This document shows, piece after piece, positions 8,703 to 18,461 of a stretch of 41,493 bases of DNA. The notes below the pieces were generated by a model that made no database searches, was not told the DNA's origin, and was given only the letters and a program-made list of their open reading frames with translations. The DNA lies in NCBI GenBank assembly GCA_964433135.1, contig CAYSQW010000029.1:1-41493 (forward strand). The letters run 5' to 3'. The translations under genes and the position numbers were made by a program. Numbering within the stretch: the stretch's first letter is position 1; each line of letters opens with the position of its first letter. The stretch is from CAYSQW01 sp964433135. GTDB taxonomy: Bacteria; Acidobacteriota; Aminicenantia; Aminicenantales; Aminicenantaceae.

Positions 8703-9413
8703 ATGGAAATCCGGAGAAGCATACCGCAACGCATCTTGACCGCTCTGGTGATCCTTTTGCTCACCGCGGTATTTCTTCCGGCTGAAACCGAATGGAGGCT
8801 GGATCTGTGCTCTCGTTTTATATGGCGGGGATTCGATCTGAATCCGCAGAACCAACCCACGGTTCAACCTTCCATCACTCACCGGATCGCCGACAGCGGT
8901 CTTTTCGTCAATATCTGGTCGAGTTTTTCCTTCGTCGACCGAACCGTGAATGAGATCGATTTCATGCTGTTCTACGATTTCATGCTTTCCGAAGATTATA
9001 CCGTGATTCTCGGCTTTTCCCATTACGGATATTATTTCAACCGGCCTTTCCGTTTTCGTCCCCATACCTCGCAGGAATTTTATGCGTCTCTGTCGCTGCC
9101 CGTTCTTTTCTTTTCTCCAAGCGCTACCGTATATTATGATTTCAATCAAGGAAGCGGTCTTTACGCCGAATTTCGTGGTGAAATTCATCTCTATTCATCA
9201 CCGTCTCTATCCGCTCTGCTTTCCGCTTCACTGGGTTACAACGATAAGCAGTGGATTCCGGATTCCGGCTGGAGTGATCTGAGCCTCGAAGCGTCGATCC
9301 CCCTCTCCTTGAACGGCGTCACGATCAACCCGCGCATAGCTTATACGTTCGTTTTCCTGGATTCCGTCAATCCGGATAACGAGCTGGCCGTATGTATCGC
9401 GATTATTTTTTAA
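8703..9413 (+). CDS. Small outer-membrane beta-barrel protein
   Basis: 236 residues from ATG 8703. A signal peptide (hydrophobic about 12-25, cleavage near LPAET) is followed by alternating amphipathic strands. The first strands, SRFIWRGFDLN then a QPTVQPSIT segment, recall the TorF/Gcw_chp-type barrels with their YxxRG opening. The protein ends in IAIIF, a terminal Phe of the kind recognised by the Bam machinery. There is no clear Shine-Dalgarno; the start is set by the promoter position and signal peptide. It is transcribed divergently from the CotH/VTC operon and ends 26 bases from a convergent peptidase gene. Barrel topology likely; the solute is unknown. Confidence 0.8.
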   Translation: MEIRRSIPQRILTALVILLLTAVFLPAETEWRLDLCSRFIWRGFDLNPQNQPTVQPSITHRIADSGLFVNIWSSFSFVDRTVNEIDFMLFYDFMLSEDYTVILGFSHYGYYFNRPFRFRPHTSQEFYASLSLPVLFFSPSATVYYDFNQGSGLYAEFRGEIHLYSSPSLSALLSASLGYNDKQWIPDSGWSDLSLEASIPLSLNGVTINPRIAYTFVFLDSVNPDNELAVCIAIIF

Positions 9414-9439
9414 TATCCCGCCGAGCATCCTGAAATCCG

Positions 9440-10792
9440 TCAGGGCTCGATCAGATACAATTCGCGCTGGGGAGGAATGAGATATTTCCCGCCTTCCCGG
9501 GTTACCACCGCCATTTCCTGAAGATGGATGCGCACATCCCCATTCAGCTCTTTTGAAAACATATGGATGCCGGGTTCGATGGCAAAGACTTCCCCCTCAT
9601 GGAGCTTCAAGTCGACTTTTCGTCCGTAATGAGGATGGGGAGGACCGATATACGTGCCGATGTCATGCACCCAGACCCCAACAGGATGTCCGGTCTGGTA
9701 CCAGTACAACTCGAAACCGGCTTCAGTGATGATTTTACGAGCGACATCGTCGACCTCGCGGCCTACGGCTCCCGGCTTCATGGCGCTCACCACGGCGTCC
9801 ACCGCCTTCCGCAGCGTCAGCCACATGAACCGCAACTCGGGAGGAGGTTCGGTTTCTCCTTCACGAAGGACGTAAGCGGTCCGGTCCAGATCATTCGAAT
9901 ATCCCTTGGTCAATATCCCGGCATTGATGCCGAGCAAAGTCCCGGAGCGCACCAGACTTTTTTCCGGAGGAAGACCCGGGTCGGGACGGATCCCGACGAT
10001 GGGACACATCGAATGCAGCCATCCCACACTCCATCCGTTCACTTTCATTCGGGTTCTGATTCGATCGAAAACATTCTGCACCGATGTTTTCCCGGGATCG
10101 ACATGATCGAAGGCATCGATCATCAGCTCATGGGCCTTCTCGGCCGAATGCTTGATATAGGCCAGTTCCTTGTCCAGCTTGATCCCCCACAGAGTTACGA
10201 TCACATCTTCAGCCGAAACCAGCCGAGAGGCATGCTCTTTTCCCAGGGCCTTCTCGATCAGATGCATCAATCCTACGTTAAGCCCATCGGCCACCGGTTC
10301 CGTCTCGGAAATATTGATGCCGATCTTTTCCGGACGGATCCGATCGATCTCTTCCCGTATAAATCCTAAAAGGGGGTGGATCCCGGTTTGCCGGGCGTAT
10401 TTATAATGCCGAATGCGATTGTAAATTCCGGTTTCCTGAACAAAAACAAGATCACCTTCCTCGATCAACGCGATCCTCTCTCCATCGTCGGTGAACAGAA
10501 AAGCCGACGGATAGAACGTATTCTCGGCGCCCAGAAGCTCACTTACCGGATCCAGGCGGGGAGAGCGCTTCAGGAAAACATTGTCCGGATCGTCTCCGGG
10601 ATCACGATTGACGGTGATCCAGGCGGAGATTCCGTATTCCGTCAAGATCCCGGGAAGTTGGGTCTCCAGTTTTTCCTTGCGAATTTCATTTCTTACCGAC
10701 TCGTCAACCGTCCAGTACTGCGCATGGAGCCAGCCGCTGCTCAAGATAAGGACCAGCAGGGCAAGCCCAATCGGTTTGGCTTTATGTGACAT
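9440..10792 (-). CDS. Exported M24 (Xaa-Pro-type) metallopeptidase with a substituted metal ligand
   Basis: 450 residues from ATG 10792, preceded by AGGAGG; the signal peptide is about 7-24 (cleavage near LHAQ). The pita-bread C-terminal half carries the M24 ligand positions: GINAG (N290), SNDLDRT (D301), GHPVG (H369), AIEPG (E406) and LQEMAVV (E426). The first ligand, normally Asp 11 residues before the second, is Asn here. M24 peptidases remove N-terminal residues, often before Pro, using two metal ions, so activity may be altered or single-metal. The N-terminal creatinase-like domain (about 40-205) is present. It converges on the beta-barrel gene. Confidence 0.9.
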   Translation of the reverse strand: MSHKAKPIGLALLVLILSSGWLHAQYWTVDESVRNEIRKEKLETQLPGILTEYGISAWITVNRDPGDDPDNVFLKRSPRLDPVSELLGAENTFYPSAFLFTDDGERIALIEEGDLVFVQETGIYNRIRHYKYARQTGIHPLLGFIREEIDRIRPEKIGINISETEPVADGLNVGLMHLIEKALGKEHASRLVSAEDVIVTLWGIKLDKELAYIKHSAEKAHELMIDAFDHVDPGKTSVQNVFDRIRTRMKVNGWSVGWLHSMCPIVGIRPDPGLPPEKSLVRSGTLLGINAGILTKGYSNDLDRTAYVLREGETEPPPELRFMWLTLRKAVDAVVSAMKPGAVGREVDDVARKIITEAGFELYWYQTGHPVGVWVHDIGTYIGPPHPHYGRKVDLKLHEGEVFAIEPGIHMFSKELNGDVRIHLQEMAVVTREGGKYLIPPQRELYLIEP

Positions 10793-10834
10793 GACCTTTC
10801 CTCCTACAAACATCTTCTTCCTCATACGGGAGAA

Positions 10835-10863
10835 ATTATAGGAGTTTTCATCGAGGAATGGAA
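10835..10863 (-). promoter_or_regulatory. Promoter of the M24 peptidase gene
   Basis: On the minus strand TATAAT (10840-10835) preceded at 17 bases by TTCCAT (10863-10858), a weak -35. The leader to ATG 10792 is about 35 bases. Confidence 0.5.
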
Positions 10864-10903
10864 CCGCTATCTCGATCGAGTCGCATTTCCGACAATCCCC
10901 GGC

Positions 10904-10934
10904 TTGATTGTGGAACATGAAACTGCTATATAAT
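10904..10934 (+). promoter_or_regulatory. Promoter of the small lipoprotein gene
   Basis: Perfect TATAAT at 10929-10934. The -35 is ambiguous: TTGATT (10904, 19-base spacer) or TTGTGG (10908, 15-base spacer). The leader to ATG 11007 is about 65 bases. Confidence 0.45.
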
Positions 10935-11006
10935 TGAGAAGAAGGAGATCTCGAGACCTTCGGGTGAAGAGACATTCACGACGATTCCGGTTTCGAGGAA
11001 CACGAT

Positions 11007-11402
11007 ATGAAACAAAAGCTGTTTTTGCTGCTGTTGGCGGCCGGTATGATGGGGATGTTCTGGAACACGGGCTGCAGGAAAGAGGAGGTTTTCGACATCA
11101 CGACAGGAGTCGGGTGGGCGTTCACCCTCACCCAGGATGGAGAAGCCGTCGCCACCGTCGTTTATAACTTCGAAGGCGATATCGCGTCAGGCGAGGTCCT
11201 GGCCTCCCATGAAAAACGCGGGACCTATGTCGTGACCGGGGAAGACTTCGAATTCGACGCCCTGCATTACTGGCCGGACGATCAGACCGTCACCTACAGG
11301 TATTCGGGCCGTTTCGAAAGTGAAGACTCTCTCTCCGGGACCTATTTCTTTGCAACCCCCGAAGAAATCACCATCAACGGCGCCTTCACCGCATACCGCT
11401 GA
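11007..11402 (+). CDS. Small lipoprotein of unknown function
   Basis: 131 residues. Hydrophobic signal 4-20, then NTGC with Cys23 as the likely lipidated residue; Asn at -3 makes this an imperfect lipobox. The mature part looks like a short all-beta domain: alternating strands such as WAFTLTQDGEAVATVVYNF and QTVTYRYSGRF, and a final SGTYFFATPEEITINGAFTAYR with the repeated Gly-Thr/Ala turns common in small lipocalin-like export proteins. The start is supported by GAGGAA 8 bases upstream. It stands alone and is convergent with the subtilase gene. Confidence 0.75.
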   Translation: MKQKLFLLLLAAGMMGMFWNTGCRKEEVFDITTGVGWAFTLTQDGEAVATVVYNFEGDIASGEVLASHEKRGTYVVTGEDFEFDALHYWPDDQTVTYRYSGRFESEDSLSGTYFFATPEEITINGAFTAYR

Positions 11403-11519
11403 GCCGCGCAAAAGGACAACGACATTCGCTCGGTTTCTGCTTGCCGTCCGCAATATCCGATAAAACACCGCTGCCGACAAACGCCTTTCCTCTCCCCATA
11501 ACGGCAGAGAGGGTCGGTG

Positions 11520-12797
11520 TTATTTCGTCACCGCTTTGTAGGCATTGACGCGGCCGTGTCCGTAGTAGGGATCCGCCCCCGGTTTTCCCAGGTCGTCGGC
11601 GGTCTGCGCCAGGTGGTTCCGCAGTCTCCCGACGCTCATCGGTCCGTATTTCGAAAGGATCAGCGCTGCAACTCCGGCCGCGTTAGGCGCGGCCTGGCTC
11701 GTGCCCGCCATCCAGGCCCATCCTCCCGGATAGGTACTGAAAACCATATCCAGCCACCAGGAGTCAGCGGGCCATAGCCTGTAGTCTCCTCCGGGAGCGG
11801 CCACGAAGACGGCGGACGTTCCGTAATCGGTGTAGGACGCCGGGGTGTCGAACGCCGCAAGCCCGACCGGACCGGTGGCGGAAACCGCGATGCAGCCGCT
11901 CGCTTCCGCCGGCAGCCGGATCAGGTTTCCGTTGTGGTTGTAGTCCATCCCGTCGTTCCCGGCCGAGGTCACGATCAGCACCCCCTGGGAGGCGGCCCAA
12001 TTGGTGATCTTGTTGAAGAGCGTATGCAGCTGGGCGGCGTCGCGGGCCGTATAATCGGGCGCCAATCCGCTTTTGACCAAGATGCCAGAAAGGCTCATGT
12101 TGATGATATCCGCCTGCTGCACGACGGCGTGGATGATTCCGTTCAAGATCCAGGAAAAAGCCCCCGAGCCAGAAGAATCCAGAACCTTGACGCCGATCAA
12201 CGTGGCGTCCGGCGCCACGCCGATGGATCCCCAGTCGTTGCCGACGGCGGCGATGATGCCCGCCACGTGGGTTCCGTGGCCGGCATCATCGATGAAATCC
12301 GCCACGCCGGGGACGAAGGAAGCGCTTGAGGCGAAATCGACGTTGGCCCCAAGGTCCGGATGTGAGAAATCGATGCCGGTGTCCAGCACCGCCACCCGTG
12401 ATCCCACTCCGGTAACCCCTTCATCCCAGGCCTTATCGGCCTCGATCACCGGGAGATGCCATTGATACGGATAGGAAGGTTCATCATCCCCGATGGAATC
12501 GGCTTCGACCGTCCTTTCTCCCGGCAGCCAGTCGAGCGAGACGTCGGGCATGATCTTGAAGTTTTTGGTCTCGAAAGCGCGGGCCGCCGCCTCATCGTCG
12601 AACTCCACCACCGCGATGCCGGCGAAATCCCAGGCATGGATCAGCCGCCCTCCGGCAAGCTCCACACGTTTCTTCAGGTTTTTGGGCAGCTTATTAGCTC
12701 GGTGGTTCAGGATCCACTGATCGGCATAGGATGCGGTCGCCATCCCGAAAAGAAAAAACAGCAGAATCCCCAAAGAAAATATTTTTCTTTTCTTCAT
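11520..12797 (-). CDS. Secreted subtilisin-like serine peptidase (S8)
   Basis: 425 residues from ATG 12797 (AGGAGG upstream). Signal peptide about 6-24 (cleavage near SYADQ). Residues 28-95 look like an inhibitor-I9-type propeptide (ending near IMPDVSLDW). The catalytic domain holds Asp139 (VLDTGID), His174 (GHGTHVAG), the oxyanion Asn281 (SAGND) and Ser367 (AGTSQAAP), so it should be active. It ends soon after the catalytic domain with no sorting domain. Role: extracytoplasmic endopeptidase, probably for protein scavenging. A longer reading frame upstream is not supported by a ribosome site. Confidence 0.95.
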   Translation of the reverse strand: MKKRKIFSLGILLFFLFGMATASYADQWILNHRANKLPKNLKKRVELAGGRLIHAWDFAGIAVVEFDDEAAARAFETKNFKIMPDVSLDWLPGERTVEADSIGDDEPSYPYQWHLPVIEADKAWDEGVTGVGSRVAVLDTGIDFSHPDLGANVDFASSASFVPGVADFIDDAGHGTHVAGIIAAVGNDWGSIGVAPDATLIGVKVLDSSGSGAFSWILNGIIHAVVQQADIINMSLSGILVKSGLAPDYTARDAAQLHTLFNKITNWAASQGVLIVTSAGNDGMDYNHNGNLIRLPAEASGCIAVSATGPVGLAAFDTPASYTDYGTSAVFVAAPGGDYRLWPADSWWLDMVFSTYPGGWAWMAGTSQAAPNAAGVAALILSKYGPMSVGRLRNHLAQTADDLGKPGADPYYGHGRVNAYKAVTK

Positions 12798-12918
12798 GTT
12801 CCCCTCCTTCAAAGTCGATGGGATGCACAAACGAATCGGAGCCTTCTTAAAATAGAAAAAGTCCTCCCCGATCCATTGAGCAATGATACTTCCTTCCCCG
12901 TAAATCAACTTCTAAAAA

Positions 12919-12948
12919 ATGACATTAAAACAGATCGGGATTTGTCAA
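12919..12948 (-). promoter_or_regulatory. Possible promoter of the subtilase gene
   Basis: On the minus strand perfect TTGACA (12948-12943), an 18-base spacer and TGTCAT (12924-12919, 4 of 6). The -35 overlaps the opposite-strand -35 of the GT2 promoter at 12942-12947, so both polymerases would compete for the same site. Confidence 0.35.
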
Positions 12949-12970
12949 GCAGGGGACAAGCCGATATAAA
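12942..12970 (+). promoter_or_regulatory. Promoter of the glycosyltransferase operon
   Basis: TTGTCA (12942-12947), a 17-base spacer, TATAAA (12965-12970). The leader to ATG 13012 is about 35 bases. Confidence 0.6.
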
Positions 12971-13011
12971 ATTCGATTGCCTTACGCCACCCTTTCTGAT
13001 AAGAAAATCCC

Positions 13012-14136
13012 ATGCCGCCCCAAATCACCATCATCGTCCCCACATACAATGAGCGGGAAAACATCGTCCCTCTCATCGAACGCATCCATGCATCCCTGAA
13101 AGCCCGCGATTATGAAACCCTGTTTATCGACGATGACAGCCCGGACGGAACGTCCGCCGTCGTCGAATCGATGACCTCGGATTATCCCGTCCGGCTGATC
13201 ATGCGTCAAGCGGAGAGAGGACTGGCATCAGCAGTTATCCGGGGGATCGGAGAAGCCCGGGGCGCGATCGTAGGAGCGATCAACGCCGACCTGCAGCACC
13301 CCCCGGAAGTCCTGAGGGAAATGGCGGAAAGCATCGACCGGGGCGCCGACCTGACGGTGGCCAGCCGCTACATCAAAGGAGGAGGATGCCGCGATTGGGC
13401 GCTTTCGCGGCGGATCATATCGCGGATATCGACGGCCCTGACCCGCCTTTGGGTCCCCCCCGCCCGGACCGTCAAGGATCCGCTCTCCGGCTGTTACATG
13501 TTCAAAAAAGCGGTGACCGCGGGAATCCCCCTGAAAACGGCGGGATATAAGATCCTGCTCGAGGTCTTGATGAAAGGCCGCTATCGCAACCCCGTCGAAG
13601 TCCCCTACGTCTTCGTGCCCCGCCGGAAGGGACGCAGCAAGCTGGGCCCTCTGCAGTCCCTGCAGTTTTTGGCGCAGCTCGTCAGGTTCGCCTTCACCTC
13701 ACCCGAAAGCACCCGCTTTCTCAAATTCTGCGCGGTCGGCGCTCTGGGAACCCTCATCAACACCGGAATCCTCTGGCTGCTGACGGAACGGCTCGGTTTT
13801 TACTATCTCTTGTCCTCGGTCTTCAGCATCGAGGCCGCCATCATCAGCAATTTCCTTCTCAACGACCGGTTCACGTTCGCCGACCGACGGCGGGAAAACT
13901 CCTCCCCTTTTTGGATCCGCATGCTGAAATACAACCTTGTCAGCCTCAGCGGTCTGGTGATCAACATGGGCGTTCTATGGCTGCTCACATCGGCGGCGGG
14001 TATTTATTATCTGTTTTCCAACCTGGCCGGGATCGCCGCGGCGACCTTATGGCGTTTTACGGTCAACTCTCACTGGACCTGGAAAGCACCGAAGCAGCCG
14101 CCCGATGATCGGGCCGGAAGCAAAGCCAGTGGATGA
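13012..14136 (+). CDS. GT2 polyprenyl-phosphate glycosyltransferase fused to a GtrA-like membrane domain
   Basis: 374 residues. The N-terminal GT-A domain (1-225) resembles dolichol-phosphate mannosyltransferase: IIVPTYNERENI (7-18), FIDDDSPDGT (38-47) and NADLQHP (91-97), with a DPLSGCYMF segment typical of the family. From about 233 a GtrA-like domain follows with four transmembrane helices (beginning KFCAVGALGTLINTG). Such fusions make polyprenyl-phosphate sugars and help flip them for extracytoplasmic transfer. The next gene, 21 bases on, is a GT-C enzyme of the type that uses such donors. The Shine-Dalgarno is weak (AAG). Confidence 0.93.
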   Translation: MPPQITIIVPTYNERENIVPLIERIHASLKARDYETLFIDDDSPDGTSAVVESMTSDYPVRLIMRQAERGLASAVIRGIGEARGAIVGAINADLQHPPEVLREMAESIDRGADLTVASRYIKGGGCRDWALSRRIISRISTALTRLWVPPARTVKDPLSGCYMFKKAVTAGIPLKTAGYKILLEVLMKGRYRNPVEVPYVFVPRRKGRSKLGPLQSLQFLAQLVRFAFTSPESTRFLKFCAVGALGTLINTGILWLLTERLGFYYLLSSVFSIEAAIISNFLLNDRFTFADRRRENSSPFWIRMLKYNLVSLSGLVINMGVLWLLTSAAGIYYLFSNLAGIAAATLWRFTVNSHWTWKAPKQPPDDRAGSKASG

Positions 14137-14157
14137 GCGAATGGATTTGTACATATC

Positions 14158-15642
14158 ATGAAATCAAAAAAAATCGCCACGGCCGCATTGATCCTGCTTA
14201 TTCTGGCAGGGACATGGACCCGATTTTATCACATCGGAAGAGAGAGCTTTCGGGGAGACGAGATCCAGACCGGATACTTTGTCCGCACCGGGATCGGCAA
14301 TATCATCAAAGCCTCCGGTTTAGAGCGAAGCAATCCGCCGCTGTACTGGATCATCCTCTACGGATGGGCGAAAATTTTCGGATACGAGGACTCCACTCTC
14401 CGGATCCCATCGGCTCTGTTCTCGATCCTTGCCATCTGGTTCATGTTTCTGGTGGGCCGGCGTCTATTCGATCCGGCAGCGGGACTGATCGCCGCTTTGC
14501 TTACCGCCGGCTCGACGTTCCACCTGTACTACGCCCAGGACGCACGGAACTACTCGCTGCTCCTGCTGCTGACCCTGTTCTCCATCTGGGCCTTTCTACG
14601 GGTCATCCAGGAAGGCCGCCCCTGGTCTTTTTTCGTGTACGGAACAGCCTCGATCCTTCTGGCCTACACCCATCTATACGGCCTTTTCACAATCGCCGCC
14701 CAGGGACTTTTCTTCCTCTTGTATTGGAATAAACACCGTCCGTTCCGTCGGGCTTATCTCTTCACCATGCTGACCGTCGGCACGGCATATCTGCCGATGG
14801 GGTGGCTGCTCAGGGAAAAGACCATACTCATTCTGGAAAAGGGATTCTGGATCTCCCATCCCACCTTGGAAACTATCGTCCGGATTTTCTTAAAATATGC
14901 CGGTTCAGCGCACGACGGAGCATGGATTCTGATCCCTTTCTGTCTTTTTTTTCTGATCGGCATCATCCCTTCACAGCGCACACCGCAAAGCCGAATCGAG
15001 AGCCGGAATGGAAATTTATTCTCTTCATCGCCGCCGAAATCCGCCGCCGATATTAACAGCAGTCTTGTTTTAACACTCTTGTGTTTTTCCGTCCCCATCA
15101 TCACCCCTTTTCTCCTTTCTCAGTTTATGACTCCGATTTTTGTTTATCGCTACACGATCGGAGCCTCGGCGGCATTTTATCTGCTCGCGGCCCGGGGAAT
15201 TTCCCGTTTGAAATCCAAAGTTCTTTTACCGATCGCGATCGGCTTTTTTATAGCGGCTTCGGTTTTCAGCATGTCGGACTATTTCACCCACCCAAATAAA
15301 GAACCGTGGCGGGAATCCGCCGCCATGCTCGCCGAACACCTGCAGCCGGAAGACACCGTTCTCTTTTACCCGGAAGGCGCCAAGAAATTCATCGAGTATT
15401 ACCACCCCGTTCAAGTCCCGACGGCTTTTCTATCTCGAAAAGCGAATGAAACGCAAATCGTCCGCGCCGTCGAGAGCATCAAGCCTGAGAAAGGCACTCT
15501 GTGGCTGATCATGCGGAGGCCGCGAAGTTCGGCTATCCCCGACTGCATCATCAAGCATTTCGGAGAAAATACGAGCACGGAACCGATACGGCGACAAGGG
15601 ATTCATATCTATCGCTTTCGGATAAGGCCATCCGGCATGTAA
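14158..15642 (+). CDS. GT39/ArnT-like integral membrane glycosyltransferase
   Basis: 494 residues with about ten or more transmembrane helices starting at residue 6. It carries the acidic loop motif of the GT-C/PMT group in the first periplasmic loop (RGDE, Asp34-Glu35), followed by NPPLYWIILYGWAKIFG and an YYAQDARNYS segment typical of the dolichyl-phosphate-mannose-protein mannosyltransferase-like family. It would transfer a sugar from a polyprenyl phosphate to a protein, lipid or glycan on the outer face of the inner membrane. The donor is probably made by the GT2-GtrA protein just upstream. No clear ribosome site precedes the ATG. Confidence 0.88.
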   Translation: MKSKKIATAALILLILAGTWTRFYHIGRESFRGDEIQTGYFVRTGIGNIIKASGLERSNPPLYWIILYGWAKIFGYEDSTLRIPSALFSILAIWFMFLVGRRLFDPAAGLIAALLTAGSTFHLYYAQDARNYSLLLLLTLFSIWAFLRVIQEGRPWSFFVYGTASILLAYTHLYGLFTIAAQGLFFLLYWNKHRPFRRAYLFTMLTVGTAYLPMGWLLREKTILILEKGFWISHPTLETIVRIFLKYAGSAHDGAWILIPFCLFFLIGIIPSQRTPQSRIESRNGNLFSSSPPKSAADINSSLVLTLLCFSVPIITPFLLSQFMTPIFVYRYTIGASAAFYLLAARGISRLKSKVLLPIAIGFFIAASVFSMSDYFTHPNKEPWRESAAMLAEHLQPEDTVLFYPEGAKKFIEYYHPVQVPTAFLSRKANETQIVRAVESIKPEKGTLWLIMRRPRSSAIPDCIIKHFGENTSTEPIRRQGIHIYRFRIRPSGM

Positions 15643-15651
15643 GTGAGGACC

Positions 15652-15680
15652 TTGATAACATAGGCCTTTTCGAATATAAT
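15652..15680 (+). promoter_or_regulatory. Promoter of the ABC/LolA-like/barrel operon
   Basis: TTGATA (15652-15657), a 17-base spacer and perfect TATAAT (15675-15680), 45 bases before the predicted ATG at 15731. It begins just past the stop of the preceding gene. Confidence 0.7.
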
Positions 15681-15730
15681 TATATATTCATGATCCATGC
15701 GATCAAAACCATCAAGGATGATAAGAACAC

Positions 15731-16430
<700 letters not shown>

Positions 16431-16438
<8 letters not shown>

Positions 16439-17669
16439 GCTGATTAAAATCGCGATCCGGAACCTTCTTCGCTATAAACGGCGCACCCTGCTTACAACTT
16501 CTCTCATCGCCATCGGCATCACCTTTGTCTTGGTGTTCATTTCCGCCTCCGGCGCTTTCAAGAACCTTATGATCGGACAGATCACCGACGCCATGTTGGG
16601 ACACATCCAGGTTCACAAACGCGGATATGTAGGCTCGATCGACAGCCTCCCGCTGACCATGAACCTCAATCCCGGCCAAATGAAGAAGCTGGAGAAAACC
16701 TTGAATGAAATCCCCGGGATCGAAGCCTATTCCCCCCGCATCAGATTCGCCGGAATGTTCAGCAACTTCATGGAATCAACCAATATCCGCATCTACGGGA
16801 TCGATCCGGAAAAAGAGACCGCCGTCATTCCCCTGCTGCCCGGCCGGGTGAAAAAAGGTAAGGCGATCCTCGAAAGAGGAAGCATTTTTATCCCGGAACT
16901 GCTGGCCAACGGCATGAAAGTCAAGGTCGGTGATACCATCGTGGTGATCGCCACCAACCGCGACGGATCCGTCAACGGCAAGCAGTTCATTGTCGGCGCC
17001 ATTATCGACAGCGTCACCGGCCCCGGAGGCCGCGACGGCTATATGCATATAGAAGACGCCAAAGAAGTACTTCGTCTGGAACAGACGGAAGTCAGTGAAG
17101 TGGCGCTGCGCCTCAAGGACTTCAACCGTTTGGAATCCGTCAGCACGCAGATCGCAAGCGCTCTTAAAGATGAAACGAACGCCCAGGGAAAAACGATATT
17201 CGATGTACGCACCTGGGAGGATCTGTCTCCATTTTCAAATGTCGCCCGCATGATCGACATCATGACCTTCTTCATCAAGCTCATGTTGATATCCATCGTA
17301 TTGGTCAGCATCATGAATGTCATGATCATGGCGGTTTTCGAACGCATCCGGGAGATCGGAACCATCGCCGCCATAGGGACCAAACCCGGAAAGATCCTTT
17401 CTCTCTTCCTCATCGAAGGATTGGCGCTCGGGATCGCGGGCTCCATCTTTGGGATACTTATAACGGTTCTAACGACATGGATCATCAATCTGTCGCGGAT
17501 CTCGTTCAACTTCGGGCGTCAAGTCGGAATGGTTCTCTCGCCCCGGTTGGACCCGATCGACATCCTCGTGATTTCGTTGATCGTGATCGCCGTATCCGTG
17601 GCGGCCTCCCTGCACCCCGCCATCAAGGCGTCACGCATGGAGCCCATTCATGCTCTCAGACATGTATAG
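16431..17669 (+). CDS. ABC transporter permease, MacB/LolC/FtsX-like
   Basis: 412 residues from ATG 16431. N-terminal transmembrane helix (about 20-42), a large periplasmic domain of MacB_PCD type (about 45-265), then three C-terminal helices of the FtsX domain (about 285-310, 330-355, 375-400) with the conserved ERIREIGTIAAIGTK coupling segment. The single-unit topology with one periplasmic domain matches LolC/E. A longer frame starting at 16386 lies inside the ATPase gene and is not favoured. Probably a homodimer with two ATPase subunits. Confidence 0.92.
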
Positions 17670-17729
17670 ACCATCGATTTTCGAAATGGATACATCGAAT
17701 TTCATAACATGCGACAAGGAGGATAAATC

Positions 17730-18461
17730 ATGCGCAGGCTCTTGATGCTTCTGTTCATTACGGTTTGTGTCTCATATACATGGGCGCAGGACGGAAACGC
17801 GTTTTTAAAAAAGCTCGACCGCAACCTCAATCCCGAATCCTTTGAATCCTACCGCAAACTCATCAATATCGAGCCCAACGGCCGGGAGAAAGAGTTCGTG
17901 CTGTTCACGGTAAAAAAAGGGACGGAAAAAGTCGCCGGATTGTTTGTCTCTCCCGCCAGCGAACAGGGCCGCAGTACGCTCCGCCTGGGAGAAAACATGT
18001 GGCTGTACATCCCCAATGTCGGAAAACCGGTCCGAATCACCAGCCTGCAGTCCGTCGTCGGCGGCGTTTTCAATAACGCGGATATCCTGCGCCTGGACTA
18101 CTCATCCGAATACAACGTAGAGAAAATGGAGGATACGGAAGAAGGCCTTCTTCTTCATCTCAGGGCTAAAACCAATACCGTAGCCTATGATCGCCTCAGG
18201 ATGTGGGTAGACAAAAAACTCTCTTTGCCGACGAAAATCGAATGCCGCACCCAGGCCGACATGCTGATCAAAACCATCCATTTCAAACAGGTCAAGGATT
18301 TCGGCGGAGGGATTGTGCGCCCCGCCGTAATGGAAACCGACAGCCCTCTGCATAAGGGGTACCGTTCGGTCATGATCTTCGCAGCCATTAAAGCCCGAGC
18401 GTTGAAAGATGAGATTTTCAGTTTGACGTTCATGTCCGAAATGGAATCTTTACGCCGGTGA
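17730..18461 (+). CDS. LolA-like outer-membrane lipoprotein-sorting-type protein
   Basis: 243 residues with a signal peptide (about 3-19, cleavage near TWAQD) and an excellent AAGGAGG. The mature protein has the antiparallel sheet pattern of the LolA-like family annotated as outer membrane lipoprotein-sorting protein, including MWLYIPNVGKPVRI followed by a VGGVFNNADILRLDYSSEY segment. Such proteins present a greasy concave sheet that carries a lipid or lipoprotein across the periplasm. Placement between an ABC permease and an outer-membrane barrel fits a shuttle. Its stop overlaps the next start in a GTGA. Confidence 0.88.
   Translation: MRRLLMLLFITVCVSYTWAQDGNAFLKKLDRNLNPESFESYRKLINIEPNGREKEFVLFTVKKGTEKVAGLFVSPASEQGRSTLRLGENMWLYIPNVGKPVRITSLQSVVGGVFNNADILRLDYSSEYNVEKMEDTEEGLLLHLRAKTNTVAYDRLRMWVDKKLSLPTKIECRTQADMLIKTIHFKQVKDFGGGIVRPAVMETDSPLHKGYRSVMIFAAIKARALKDEIFSLTFMSEMESLRR

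Noticed and set aside
9414..9439. T-run after the small barrel gene as terminator
   Set aside because: The T residues belong to the last codons; no stem precedes them.
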